Position numbers and translations under genes: made by a program
Part shown: positions 1 to 10,095 of the stretch, in pieces
How the letters are laid out: each line of letters opens with the position of its first letter
How positions within the stretch are numbered: position 1 is the first letter of the stretch
Source of the DNA: Tillus elongatus
Lineage: Eukaryota; Arthropoda; Insecta; Coleoptera; Cleridae
NCBI GenBank assembly: GCA_964006375.1
Contig: OZ023269.1
Location: 62,669,968-62,733,967, forward strand
DNA: 64,000 nt
Reading direction: 5' to 3'
Notes under the pieces: model-generated
Database searches by the model: none
What the model saw: only the letters and a program-made list of their open reading frames with translations
What the model was told of the DNA's origin: nothing

Positions 1-814
1 GTCTTGATTTTGCAGAGTGTCAACTTAGAAGAATACGATTTAACGAATAACAAGGATGAGAATGAGAGAATGCTGATGGAAACACCATTCAACATCACTG
101 ATCCCTTGAAATTAATTACCGGTGTTAGTCTAAAATGTTTTACAACACAAACTTATCTGTCCAATGTCGCTTGATAACCACAACCAAAGCTTTAGAAGAT
201 TGGCAATATTACGATTTTATGGAAAATATAAGTATGCTGTCTTCAAAGTATTTCGAAGGTGACTATCAACCAAATCAATCTTTAATTCATGATCTAGACT
301 ACTGTCGAATAATTTTAACGCAGAATCAAAGTGAAAAGGGGTTATTGATCGATAATGGTTTCACAGTTAAGCGTTTATATATAAATTCATATATTGTGGA
401 ATAGCAGATAAAGCTGGAAACACTTGTTAAAGAAAGACTAGAATATATGAAAAAGATGCAATTTGCGCGGAACTATGATTGTTTTCTCCGTGACATTATT
501 CAAACACTGAAAGATCTATGTATTTCAGATGTTTGTTTAGCGCAAACAATCCGAGCATTAAAAACTCTACTCAACTCCCACATTCAAATATTACATGTCC
601 GAGTGCTTACACTACGCCCAAAGCCAAGTGGGACTGATATAGCCAACATCAACAATGGTTCCCACTCTTAAAAGAAGTTTCATTATCCTAACAGCTCTAT
701 GTGAAAATATGTTGTATGATATGGTCTGGCCTACCAAGAACATCTCTACACAACGATGAACTAGTTGAAGTTTCAACTTACATGTCTAAAATAAAATCTG
801 ATATTGTTCATTAA
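1..814 (+). pseudogene. Unidentified virus-like element gene, broken
   Basis: Three reading frames follow one another. Frame 1 is open from the window edge to a stop at 172-174. Frame 3 is open 135-671 apart from one TAG at 402-404. Frame 2 (719-814) encodes a short tail with SGLPRTSLHNDELVEV. The same tail, with few changes, lies on the minus strand at about 28230-28340 and 54490-54600, each time followed by a polymerase-like N-terminus a few hundred bases downstream, so the gene order is conserved. I do not recognise the protein. It is probably a gene of the decayed element that continues to 5 kb, broken by at least one nonsense mutation and two frameshifts, and it may start left of the window. 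Confidence 0.45.
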
Positions 815-1117
815 AAACTTATTTTTCCCTTTGATGACGGTACTCGTGTTAACTGATTCCTATCTATTCACATCAAGCTATATTCTTATATTTATATCAA
901 GTGGTTTTCTTATATATATATATATAACTGTATTTATATTAATACACTGTTCTGTAAAATGTAGCAGCTCACTTAAAAACATGGCTCTCAAACACCTTGG
1001 TTAATAAATGCATATAAAGAAAAGATGTTTTTATTTTAGTCTATAAGCAACCTTCATTGAGACAAGATGTCTAACAAAGAAAATAATATGAGATATTGTG
1101 AATGATGTTCATTACAC
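815..1117. other. Gap between gene remnants
   Basis: AT-rich sequence with a short TATATA run near 915. It separates the conserved LPRT-tail gene from the polymerase-like fragment. I see no ORF or signal that I trust. Confidence 0.5.
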
Positions 1118-1552
1118 GTGAAAAGCAGTGCGTTCTCCGGGGACCTGCACAGTGATGACCACAAATCCGAAGTATGTGAGCCGTGGGAAGTTGAAAAGGT
1201 GCATTTGTTAGCTCAAGCTTTCAAAAATATAGCGGCTACTTATCGTATTAATACGGATGGTACTAACATAGAGGACGCCATGAAAACCATTAAAAATGTA
1301 TTGTTTCAACTAATTAAAGCTGCTCTAGCTAAACACGATAGAATTAAAATAAACTTGGAATTGTTTGGAAGGTATGTGCTCCAAAATGAAAATAGAAAAG
1401 TAATAAAGTCTTTTAATACTAAAAACAAAATCGTTAGAGTTTCAACTAATTTTGAAAATATCTACCAAGAATTGACCAAGGAAATTTACACGAAAGCTTT
1501 TAGAGTTTGCAGAAGCCGAGAGTGGATGGTTGCTGGATGTGGTTGGAAATAA
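1118..1552 (+). pseudogene. DNA polymerase B N-terminal fragment, Polinton-like
   Basis: A 144-residue ORF carrying FGRYVLQNENRKVIKSFNT (residues about 87-105) and a TNFENIYQELTKEIY stretch. In another frame near 1505-1545 it continues with EFAEAESGW, so a one-base frameshift precedes the annotated C-terminus. This arrangement (aromatic-rich LELFG block, KSFNT block, EF..xSGW block) is what I associate with the N-terminus of large protein-primed-type polymerase B proteins of Polinton-like elements in insects. Everything after the SGW block, including the exonuclease and polymerase domains, is missing. A homologous fragment lies on the minus strand at 27541-27840 and again at 53941-54240. The family is assigned from motif memory; the homology among the three window copies is seen directly. 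Confidence 0.55.
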
Positions 1553-1644
1553 ATATTAATAAATGTAGTTTAAAATAGTCAATAAAAAACATATATAATT
1601 TACAAGTTGTTTTATTTTGGTAACAAATGTACAAGATAAGCAAA

Positions 1645-1910
1645 TTACACAATTATTAATACTACAAACACATTTTCTATTATTAAATCTAACAGTGTGT
1701 TCCATACATAGCGGAGTATCTGCTGCAAGTTTTGGGCACCCGCATTACTCTCCAAATTAATAACATTTACGTTGTAACCACATTTCAATAGTATATCGGA
1801 AATAAACCTTTTCTTGATAACACCTTTCACGTAAACTTTATCCACCCGCTGCTCGATAATATGTTTTTCGGTTATGTTGGGCAGTTCTTCTAAAGCAACG
1901 CTACCACAAT
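1645..1910 (-). pseudogene. Fragment of an element protein with a VYVKG motif
   Basis: On the minus strand the frame is open from about 1910 (EELPNITEKHIIEQRVDK) through an internal ATG at 1845 to 1645. It contains VYVKGVIKKRF followed by a CGYNVNVINLE block. I associate a VKG-K-K segment of this kind with proteins encoded next to polymerase B in insect Polinton-like elements, but the rest of the protein is absent and no catalytic motif is visible. It lies between the polymerase fragment and the capsid-like fragment and converges on the former. The call rests mainly on neighbours. Confidence 0.35.
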
Positions 1911-2164
1911 CTTAATCAATACAGTGATGTTGTAGAGATTTGATCGGTCTAACTATATATGCATTTAATGAACTTTGTGGTTTCGGTGGCTTAAACATAT
2001 AATGTGCAGTTTAATAACCATTATAGATTGCCAATTATTTAGGTGTATCCTCTGGTACGCAGAAGCCCTGTGTATCTACAACTACAATCTTCATTTAGAA
2101 ACTGCTGTGCATACCAATAAACATTTACATTATATATCGTACGATGTTGAAGAGTGAGGCGTAT

Positions 2165-2765
2165 TCGATTACTCAATCATGCATAATTACACAATAACAT
2201 TTTGCGTGATTGGGAAAATTGATATTACTTTCCATCTCTTATTTGATGTCCACCGTAGAGGGCTTTATAGATTCGCTATACTTGGAGTAGTCAAATAGAA
2301 TATTTTAGGAAAACCTTGTAATCCAATGTAGGCTGCATTTCTCTACCAACATGTGAGCGTTGAAATTCAAACATGTTTTTGTATGCTTCGAGATAGTTTG
2401 CTTGGTTAAAGTTCAGGTTCATATCCTCTGTGGGGATTTGTTTAGAATTTAAGTGGAGTCTTATATCTCGAATGCCTACATAATCAAAGTCGTTGATGAC
2501 TTTTTTAACAGTATTGTATCGAACTGATGAAATATCACAATAACAAATCTGAGTCGTTCGGTGATGGAAGATATCTTAATGGACCACAAATCTTCCGTTA
2601 AATTATTGAGATATGGTGATTCATATACTTCCCATTTTCTATTTGGTATAAGTATCTTTTTATCTTGGGCGACCGACTTTAACTTCTGTATAACTGCTGT
2701 ATAACTTCACTGGGATGTCTCACCTGCAGAACCAACCAAAATGAAAGTTTCTATCATTCTGAGCT
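2165..2765 (-). pseudogene. Double-jelly-roll-like capsid protein fragment
   Basis: Reading the minus strand from about 2690, one frame gives IPNRKWEVYESPYLNN and DLWSIKISSITERLRFVIV. A frameshift near 2540 moves to VINDFDYVGIRDIRLHLNS, PTEDMNLNFNQANYLEAY and MFEFQRSHVG, ending at stops near 2300. The pattern (W-x-I-x-S-S, then R-FVIV, then D-x-x-x-x-RDIRLHLNS, then a Y-x-x-Y-x-x-MFEFQ helix) fits the double jelly roll-like domain proteins of insect genomes, relatives of Polinton and adintovirus major capsid proteins. At least one frameshift and two stops show it is dead. No ATG-initiated ORF covers it, so it is easily missed. Confidence 0.55.
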
Positions 2766-2789
2766 CTAGTATCAGTAATTTACTGAAAA

Positions 2790-3230
2790 TCACTTTGAAA
2801 ATATTACACATGTAGCTAAGAGGTATGCAGCATTGTATGGTATGTAGTAGGATGCCTGTAGTGTTTCTAACGGTTTGGAAGCTGTGGGGGTGTGTTCTAA
2901 TACGATTTGTACAGGGTTAAGATTGTACTTGCATGTCTTGCATAATTCACAAAATCGTACATACTCTTCTATATGTTTCTTTAAGTTGGAATAGTAGTAT
3001 TTTTTTTTTTCATTCTTAGGTATGTTTCCTCCGCTCCCCGATGATTCGATCATGATATTTCATGATTGTCTCTGTTAACTAGTCTTCGTTAATTTCATTC
3101 CTAATTTCCAGACATCTATAAAATTTGGGTGATTCCACGTTATTACAAATTTTATTGATTGCCGAACTTACCATTTCGTAATCTTGTTAATTTACAAAAA
3201 CACAATAATATTTCCTTTGTATGCACAGCT
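2790..3230 (-). pseudogene. Ty3/gypsy integrase fragment (zinc-binding region)
   Basis: The minus strand from about 3090 reads SNHRGAEETYLRMKK and, from 3053, YYYSNLKKHIEEYVRFCELC with a TPTASKPLE linker. This is the H-H-C-C zinc-binding region and the first residues of the catalytic core of a gypsy integrase; a stop interrupts it just before SNHRG. Upstream (3130-3230) is a KEILLCF segment that matches the decayed gypsy element at 17780-17890, so both derive from one family. No catalytic DDE residues remain beyond the start of the core, and a stop follows CVIFSK. Confidence 0.7.
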
Positions 3231-3309
3231 TCAAGAGTTGTGGGGATTATACTTTGTGTTACCTCATCTTTATTCTTCTGCCCATACATTGACGAATATT
3301 CTATTCACA

Positions 3310-4030
3310 CCATCAGCAGGTTCGATAGGATCACCAACATTACAGAATTTATGGTTTTGCACATCAAAATCGCCATTTACAGTTTTCGGAAACGACTCTC
3401 TATGCACAATTTTGTTAAGAAGCTGGGAGCCTTTGCAGAACGCACGAACTTATCGATAGATATCTTTACACTGAACTTATTTTATTTGATACCAACTAAA
3501 CTCCAGTTTTGCTATGCGTTTATCCAGCATAACCCAAACTGCTTCCTGAACTAGACTTCTATCGATGTACTCTTTAGTTGCAAACATGTTTTTAATTTAT
3601 TTTCAATCGTGATCACTGCTTGATTTAAATCATATTTAGTAGCAAACGTATTTTTCAGGCCAGATTCAACTTTTGAAACTACAGCTTCAAGTTTTGAAAC
3701 TGTCAGCTTCAAGTTCTGAAATTGTCAGCTCTATATAGTCTTTTTGGAGTTTAGAGATATGATATCGAGGTATCAACCATGGTAGCAAACGTTTTATTGA
3801 GGGTAGACGTTGTTTAATGTATGTACTCCTTGATGTTCCAAGTAATGATTGATTAATACTAGTTTTAAGTGGAAATGAGCTGTAGGCTTCATGTTTAAAA
3901 TCAGCATATTTTTGAAATCTATATTCAAATTCGTTTTTAAAGCTTCCAAGTCTGGTTTATGTACATTATTAAGTTACTACTTAATGCTGTCAATTTGAAG
4001 TGTCCCAGAATCTTTGTTCGTCTTATAGTC
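3310..4030 (-). pseudogene. Coiled-coil, fibre-like element protein, broken
   Basis: Minus-strand segments in shifting frames read, in order: NEFEYRFQKYADFKHEAY (about 3930-3870), ISKLQKDYIELTISELEAD, VSKLEAVVSKVESGLKN (about 3700-3650), NTFATKYDLNQAVITIENK, FATKEYIDRSLVQEAVWVML and finally TVNGDFDVQNHKF with NVGDPIEPADGVNRIFVN (about 3385-3315). The heptad-rich middle, the repeated FATK-x-x units and the NGDFDVQN...VGDP...DGVNR end resemble trimeric fibre proteins. I infer a structural or attachment-type protein of the virus-like element, transcribed after the DUF8207-like gene. Several frameshifts and stops are present. The functional name is inference. Confidence 0.45.
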
Positions 4031-4159
4031 ATCTTTAGTTTTCCGATAGTCAACTTTATTTTTTTGATAGCGGTCATCCACACATCAACAATTTTTTTAA
4101 TTTACAGCAGCTGAAGGTTCGTAAACTGCTTCTGGTGTATTTGCAGCGGCATCTAATAG

Positions 4160-4615
4160 CTAAGCTATACTCACCCATAATTCAGATTCTGGTGCATCTG
4201 CTTCCAACTCGAACACTTCATAATCGCTAAGGAATGGAGTTTCTTGTTTTGGTGGTGGTGGCGGTTTCACATCGACTTCAGATTTAATTGGTTTTGTTGC
4301 TGGTTGATTAGTAGTTAACACTGATTTAGTTTTAGATATCTCACTCAAAGGTTTTATGATGGGTTTGTATAAACGTTGTAAAGTTTCATCAGTCTCAGCT
4401 TTATCTAGTTTTAAAACTAAATATTTGTTTTGAATTAGCTTCGATAGCTCAGCTCTTTTACGTTGTATTACTATTTTACGATGACGGCTAGCTTTAGATT
4501 TTTTCGATATGTTTACTCTGTCGAACAACTCAATACTAACGTCACTATGTGAAAACTGGAACCTGTGATGAGCACTACTAAGTACACTTGGAGAACCCAA
4601 ATCACCACAACACAT
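4160..4615 (-). CDS. DUF8207-like protein, N-terminal part
   Basis: An intact 151-codon ORF begins MCCGDLGSPSVLSS. A basic segment RHRKIVIQRKRAEL is followed by a helix ending NKYLVLKLDKAETDETLQ, then YKPIIKPLSEI, a proline run (VKPPPPPKQ) and an acidic tail (FLSDYEVFELEADAPESE). Basic helix, PI..PL motif, low-complexity linker and acidic region match what I recall of DUF8207-type proteins of insect Polinton-like elements; the globular C-terminal part is missing. Its first residues and the sequence upstream of the start recur at 21488-21540 and 22150-22205. It is the longest intact ORF in this region but probably belongs to a dead element. The family name is from memory. Confidence 0.45.
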   Translation of the reverse strand: MCCGDLGSPSVLSSAHHRFQFSHSDVSIELFDRVNISKKSKASRHRKIVIQRKRAELSKLIQNKYLVLKLDKAETDETLQRLYKPIIKPLSEISKTKSVLTTNQPATKPIKSEVDVKPPPPPKQETPFLSDYEVFELEADAPESELWVSIA

Positions 4616-4730
4616 ATTTAAGAGACCTTACGATCGTTTCGTTGACGATGTCAACGTCTTCAGAGGAAGAAAAATTCTAAAATTATACTACAAGCTAGAG
4701 TGTATTTATATCGCGTCTAGATAAACGAAC
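4616..4730 (-). promoter_or_regulatory. Candidate promoter of the DUF8207-like gene
   Basis: Upstream of the minus-strand ATG at 4615 lie ACGATCGTTTC, GAAAAATTCT and a TATA-like TATTTATATCG near 4700. The same words in the same order occur next to the related start at 21500 (GACCTAACGATCGTTAC, GAAAAATTCTTAAATAC, CCTTTTATAC) and, in part, next to the start at 22184. The shared order suggests a promoter module of the element family. Confidence 0.35.
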
Positions 4731-4852
4731 TAGTCCGAATTGTCGTCGAAGACCCATCGTTTGTTTATTGTGTAGTGAAACTACTAGGTTGCAGACCTAC
4801 TTTAATCTTCTGGTTGGCAAATTTTTGAGCTCTTATCTAATGTAAGGATACT

Positions 4853-5038
4853 AGGCTTAAGTTCCGTCTGTGAAAAATTTTCTCCATGTAGCGAGAAAAG
4901 TGATTAAAAGTACTGGCGGTCGTAAGAAAGTCAAGACACCTCGAGTTATCCCTACGGAAGCTAGTTTGATGACGCTAAGCTCCGATTATTGGTTAAATTA
5001 TGTAAATCTTCCGACCTACAAAATTGGGGGGTTAGCTT
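4853..5038 (+). CDS. Small ORF without ATG, basic protein
   Basis: An open frame runs from a stop at about 4850 to TAA at 5036-5038. It encodes VKNFLHVARKVIKSTGGRKK, TPRVIPTEASLMTL and YVNLPTYKIGGLA. It has no ATG near its beginning and is divergent from the DUF8207-like gene. The basic stretch followed by a PRVIP motif is reminiscent of small proteins in insect Polinton-like elements, but the resemblance is weak. It may be an exon or a remnant. Confidence 0.3.
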
Positions 5039-6964
<1,926 letters not shown>

Positions 6965-6970
6965 AACAAA
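6965..6970. repeat. Target-site duplication, left (AACAAA)
   Basis: AACAAA immediately precedes the inverted repeat and is repeated exactly at 14466-14471 immediately after it. Six bases is the length generated by Polinton/Maverick integration. Confidence 0.85.
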
Positions 6971-6999
6971 AGTAGTAGGTATGCGGCACTCTGGACAGA

Positions 7000-7270
7000 C
7001 AGGACGTGGGGTAGGAGTGGGGGTACCCCACTCCTCCCCTAGAGGGCGGAGCCCCCCATGTGGGAGGAGCCCCACCCCTTGTGGGCGTGGCCACGCGCCA
7101 AGATGGCGTCCAAAATGGCGGAACAAAAAAGGCGGAATAAAAAATGGCGGCTTTCGTTTTAAAGATGGCGACCTAACCTGTGATACCTTAAGCTGACATA
7201 TATACCCCTGACATTATAAAAAATGGCGGCTATCGTTCTTAAAGATGGTGCCTTTCGCTTTTAAAGATGG
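7000..7270 (+). promoter_or_regulatory. GC boxes and ATGGCG motif cluster in left arm
   Basis: Within an AT-rich region, this block has GGGCGGAGCC, GTGGGAGGAGCC and GTGGGCGTGGCC (Sp1/KLF-type boxes), followed by five AAnATGGCG words (7098-7228) and two ATGGT variants (7244, 7266). The core AAnATGGC is the known YY1 site. The block is mirrored at 14165-14440. Clustered GC boxes and YY1-type sites next to a terminus suggest an outward or inward promoter in each arm; binding is inferred from motif identity only. Confidence 0.5.
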
Positions 7271-7789
7271 TTGAAGACTCCATTATTTAAAGTTACGTCA
7301 CCCCAACCTTTAGAGCCGACAAATGAGAGTGAGGTTGATAAGCGAGAATAATGGTATTGGTCGAGGACTCCATGATTTAAAGTTACGCCCTCATTAAAAC
7401 AAGCCATACATAAAGATTTTGTTATTAGACATAAGACATAATAATTAAGATGTTTAATATTAGACAGACTATTAGATTTCGCATAGAAATTAGCCGAACG
7501 CCACAATTGTTATATGGGTAGGTTCTAAAAATAACACACAGAGGTCATTGGCAAACAAAGAAGGAAGTTCAGAAACATAATGAACAACAGGTTCAAATAG
7601 GAAACCAAACTTAAATAGCGCAGAGACAATAGAGGTCGCTGGCAAAACAAAGAAGGAAGCTCAGAAACAAAATGGACAACAGGTTCAAATAGAAAACCAA
7701 ACTTAATTAGCGCAGAGACAATAGAGGTCGCTGGCAAAACAAAGAAGGAAGCTCAAAAACAAAATGGACAACAGGTTCAAATCTTAAAA

Positions 7790-7878
7790 ATAGGAACTTT
7801 TTAGCCTTATGTGTGGTCGCGGCAAGTAGTTGATTTAATTTTGAAAGAGATACAGGTTCGATTCCTGATATATGCTCC
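7790..7878 (+). ncRNA. tRNA-like sequence with B box (degenerate)
   Basis: GGTTCGATTCC within CAGGTTCGATTCCTG at about 7853-7867 is a perfect Pol III B box, with a 4-bp T stem and 7-base loop. TAGCCTTATGTGTGG near 7800 resembles an A box at a suitable distance. The acceptor stem does not pair convincingly (AGGAACT against TGCTCCT). The mirror copy is at about 13655-13740. Similar GTTCAATTCCC sequence follows at 7956. It may be a decayed tRNA or the head of a tRNA-derived SINE captured in the arms; a functional tRNA is unlikely. Confidence 0.3.
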
Positions 7879-8079
7879 TTAATATGGTAGCGTCAAACAA
7901 ATACAAAGAGGTACTGAATAATTTAACAGTAAGCTTAGAAACAATGGTTGGTTACATGTTCAATTCCCAATGTTTGCAACTTTCTTAGTTTTAAAGCTAA
8001 CCCCCCACGTGTTTAGTGTCATGTTACACGTCTAAGTAAGCAGAATTCAAAAATGGCGACTAACGCTTGTGCGAAAATA

Positions 8080-8237
8080 AGATAAAAAACTTAAAACCCT
8101 TATCGCGGAAGATCCGTGAGATGTACGATAGAACCAACACATACACGGTGTTAAGGAGGCCAAACCAAAGTGGAATATACAATAAAACGACCACTTCCGG
8201 TCTAAACTTTAAATCCTTATATCTTTTGAGCGGAAAC
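8080..8237 (-). repeat. Single inverted copy of the 218-bp unit
   Basis: Complement of the units at 11825-13456: it contains CGCGGAAGATCCGTGAGATG, GTTAAGGAGGCCAAACCAAA and GACCACTTCCGGTCTAAAC. It is a partial unit (about 155 bp) that ends abruptly at the polymerase fragment. Only one copy is present in this arm, against about eight in the right arm. Confidence 0.85.
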
Positions 8238-8563
8238 TATTAGAACGAAAACCAGGTCCTTTACTCTGGTATATCTTACTCAGTAGGAACCAAATGTCTT
8301 CTAAAACAACATTTTTGCTTTTCTGAATGGCAAGTGAGCAGCCCCCTTGTCGAACCCCTCCGAGCTAAAGGTAAACCCCACTCTCTCTTCGGGATCGACA
8401 TCATGGACTATATGACTCACAACATCTTTAATACGATCTTTGACCCACTTCTCTGGATCGTTGACATCGTCAGGTACATCTTGTAGTCTAAAGCATACGC
8501 TTCGTCTATCAAGTTTAAACTTCTTATTGGAGGTCACTGTATCTTCAAGTATTTGTAATGCCA
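8237..8563 (-). pseudogene. DNA polymerase B N-terminal fragment, left copy
   Basis: The start codon is at 8562-8564; the protein begins MALQILEDTVTSNKKFKLDR. It has a DDVNDPEKWVKDRIKDVV helix and a GFTFSSEGFDKGAAHLPFR segment, then after a frameshift near 8305 an EDIWFLLSKIYQSKGPGF segment up to 8237, where the 218-bp unit replaces it. The DIW-LLSKIYQS block followed by F-M-T-M-T-x-V-K (in the right copy) resembles the N-terminal region of polymerase B proteins of Polinton-like elements. It is head-to-head with a second copy at 9621. No exonuclease or polymerase motifs remain. The family assignment is an inference that fits the Polinton termini. Confidence 0.45.
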
Positions 8564-8743
8564 TTGTTTCGTGCTACACAACTAACTGTGTTGGTTAAAG
8601 GACCGAAGTTTAGCCTCGTGTTTATTAAAGACTAAAGTTTAGCAGGTACTAATTGTTTTCACCTTCACTGTTGGCTACCGACTGAACCTTAGCGGACGCT
8701 CCCATTCTTAATATTCGACAAACAACACAGACAACACAACTTA

Positions 8744-8845
8744 CGGAACGGTCGGGTCAGCTAGGCGACGAGTGTGTTCGGGTCAGCCACCTGAGTTGCT
8801 GACTCGACCCGACACGAGTCGCCTAGCTGACCCGATCGTTCCACC
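8744..8845. repeat. Long GC-rich hairpin
   Basis: About 41 bases (GAACGGTCGGGTCAGCTAGG...) pair with the downstream complement (...CCTAGCTGACCCGATCGTTC) with only two or three mismatches, across a loop of about 12 bases (CCACCTGAGTTG). Further GCTGACCCG words follow at 8860-8870. It lies at the inner end of the internal inverted duplication. Confidence 0.85.
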
Positions 8846-9159
8846 ACCCCAACTCCGAGCTGACCCGACTGGTCCACCACCTTGTCATGGAGCTAACCCG
8901 GTATTAACTTGGAAAGCTTAGAGGTCTAACCTGGGCACATGCACCACCGTTTCTTGTGACGTCACTCGCTTCCACCATAGTTTTATTTATAGCGTCAGCG
9001 GTGACTGACCTGGATGGTTGATCAACTAACCTGGCCGCATATATTTTTAAAATTGTTTAAAGTCCATGTCGGTTGTCTCATGGTCATCGTAGATGTGTTT
9101 TAAATTGTTTTCGTCTTGTTTGACTCAAAAACATTCAGCTTATGTTGCGTTAAAGAGTG
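8846..9159. other. Core spacer, nothing recognised
   Basis: Contains GACCTGGATGG and CTAACCTGG words and a TGACGTCAC (CRE-like) site near 8958. No ORF or repeat recognised. Confidence 0.4.
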
Positions 9160-9375
9160 GCTGTTATACATCTGCTAGACATCTGTTAGACATTTGTCTG
9201 CCCTGCTAGACAGCTGTCCTGCCAGACAGTTGTGTTAGACAGCTGCCCTGCTAGACAGTTGTGTTAGACAGCTGTGTTAGCCAGGTGTGTTAGACAGCTG
9301 TTAGACAGCTGTCAGACAGCTGTATGTTCTGTCAGACAGCTGTATGTCCTGTCAGACAGCTGTCTGTCCTGTCTG
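9160..9375. repeat. Minisatellite of (T)TAGACAGCTG words
   Basis: Roughly fifteen degenerate copies of an 11-20-bp unit, variants of GTTAGACAGCTG and GTCAGACAGCTGT. CAGCTG is repeated at least eight times, which gives many short palindromes and E-box-like hexamers. Confidence 0.85.
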
Positions 9376-9620
9376 TTGAATATTAAGACGAGAAGCACCC
9401 ACTAAGGTTCAGTCGTTAACCAACAGTGAAGGTGAAAACAATAAGTTGTGTTGTCTGTGTTGTTTGTCGAATATTAAGAATGGGAGCGTCCGCTAAGGTT
9501 CAGTCGGTAGCCAACAGTGAAGGTGAAAACAATTAGTACCTGCTAAACTTTAGTCTTTAATAAACACGAGGCTAAACTTCGGTCCTTTAACCAACACAGT
9601 TACTTGTGTAGCACGAAACA

Positions 9621-10007
9621 ATGGCATTCCAAATACTTGAAGATACAGCGACCTCCAATAAGAAGTTTAAACTTGATAGACGAAGCGTATGCTTTTGACT
9701 ACAAGTTATACCTGACGATGCCAACGATCCAGAGAAGTGGGTCAAAGATCGTATTAAAGATGTCGTGAGTCATATAGTCCATGATGTCGATCCCGAAGAC
9801 AGAGTGGGGTTTACCTTTAGCTCGGAGGGGTTCGACAAGGGGGCTGCTCACTTGCCATTCAGAAAAGCAAAGAATGTTGTTTTCGAAGACATTTGGTTCC
9901 TACTGAGTAAGATATACCAGAGTAAAGGACCTGGTTTTCGTTCTAATAGTTTTCGAATGACGATGACTCAAGTGAAAACCGCTAAGCCTTTAATACATGT
10001 CAATTAA
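9621..10007 (+). pseudogene. DNA polymerase B N-terminal fragment, right copy
   Basis: Begins with ATG at 9621 (MAFQILEDTATSNKKFKLDR). A TGA near 9696 and a one-base shift break the frame before DDANDPEKWVKD; the open part then runs from 9765 through GFTFSSEGFDKGAAHLPFR, EDIWFLLSKIYQSKGPGF and FRMTMTQVKTAK to a stop at 10005-10007. It is the inverted partner of the copy at 8237-8563 and extends about 20 codons further, confirming that the left copy was cut by the 218-bp unit. The divergence between copies is only a few percent at protein level, so the inverted duplication is younger than the element. Confidence 0.45.
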
Positions 10008-10095
10008 ATATCTTAACCCATCATCACCATCATATATTCAGACACTTGTACGTAGCTTGCAAGCCTTCAATACAAACACGTACCAATTCAATCTC

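Larger units (their letters stand above)
6971..8237 (+). repeat. Left terminal inverted repeat
   Basis: Pairs with about 13288-14465. In order it holds a GC-rich promoter-like block (7000-7260), a segment pairing with 13929-14160, three ~90-110-bp subrepeats ending in CAACAGGTTCAAAT (7545-7790; the right arm has two), tRNA-like T-arm sequences (7790-7980) and one inverted copy of the 218-bp unit (about 8080-8237). It stops where the polymerase fragment begins. Confidence 0.85.
8238..9950. repeat. Internal inverted duplication around a central core
   Basis: 8238-8760 is the reverse complement of about 9445-9950, including the polymerase fragments, their 5' flanks (AACACAGTT, GTTTAGCAGGTACTAATTG) and GAATATTAAGAATGGGAGCG. 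A further partial copy of the outer flank is at 9375-9445. The two gene starts point away from each other. The core (8761-9374) holds a hairpin and a minisatellite. Confidence 0.85.

Noticed and set aside
3159..3554. Plus-strand ORFs of 131 and 91 codons
   Set aside because: They are antisense to the fibre-like pseudogene and show no motif.
7790..7878. A functional tRNA gene
   Set aside because: The B box and T stem are good but the acceptor stem does not pair and no convincing anticodon arm can be drawn; kept only as tRNA-like.
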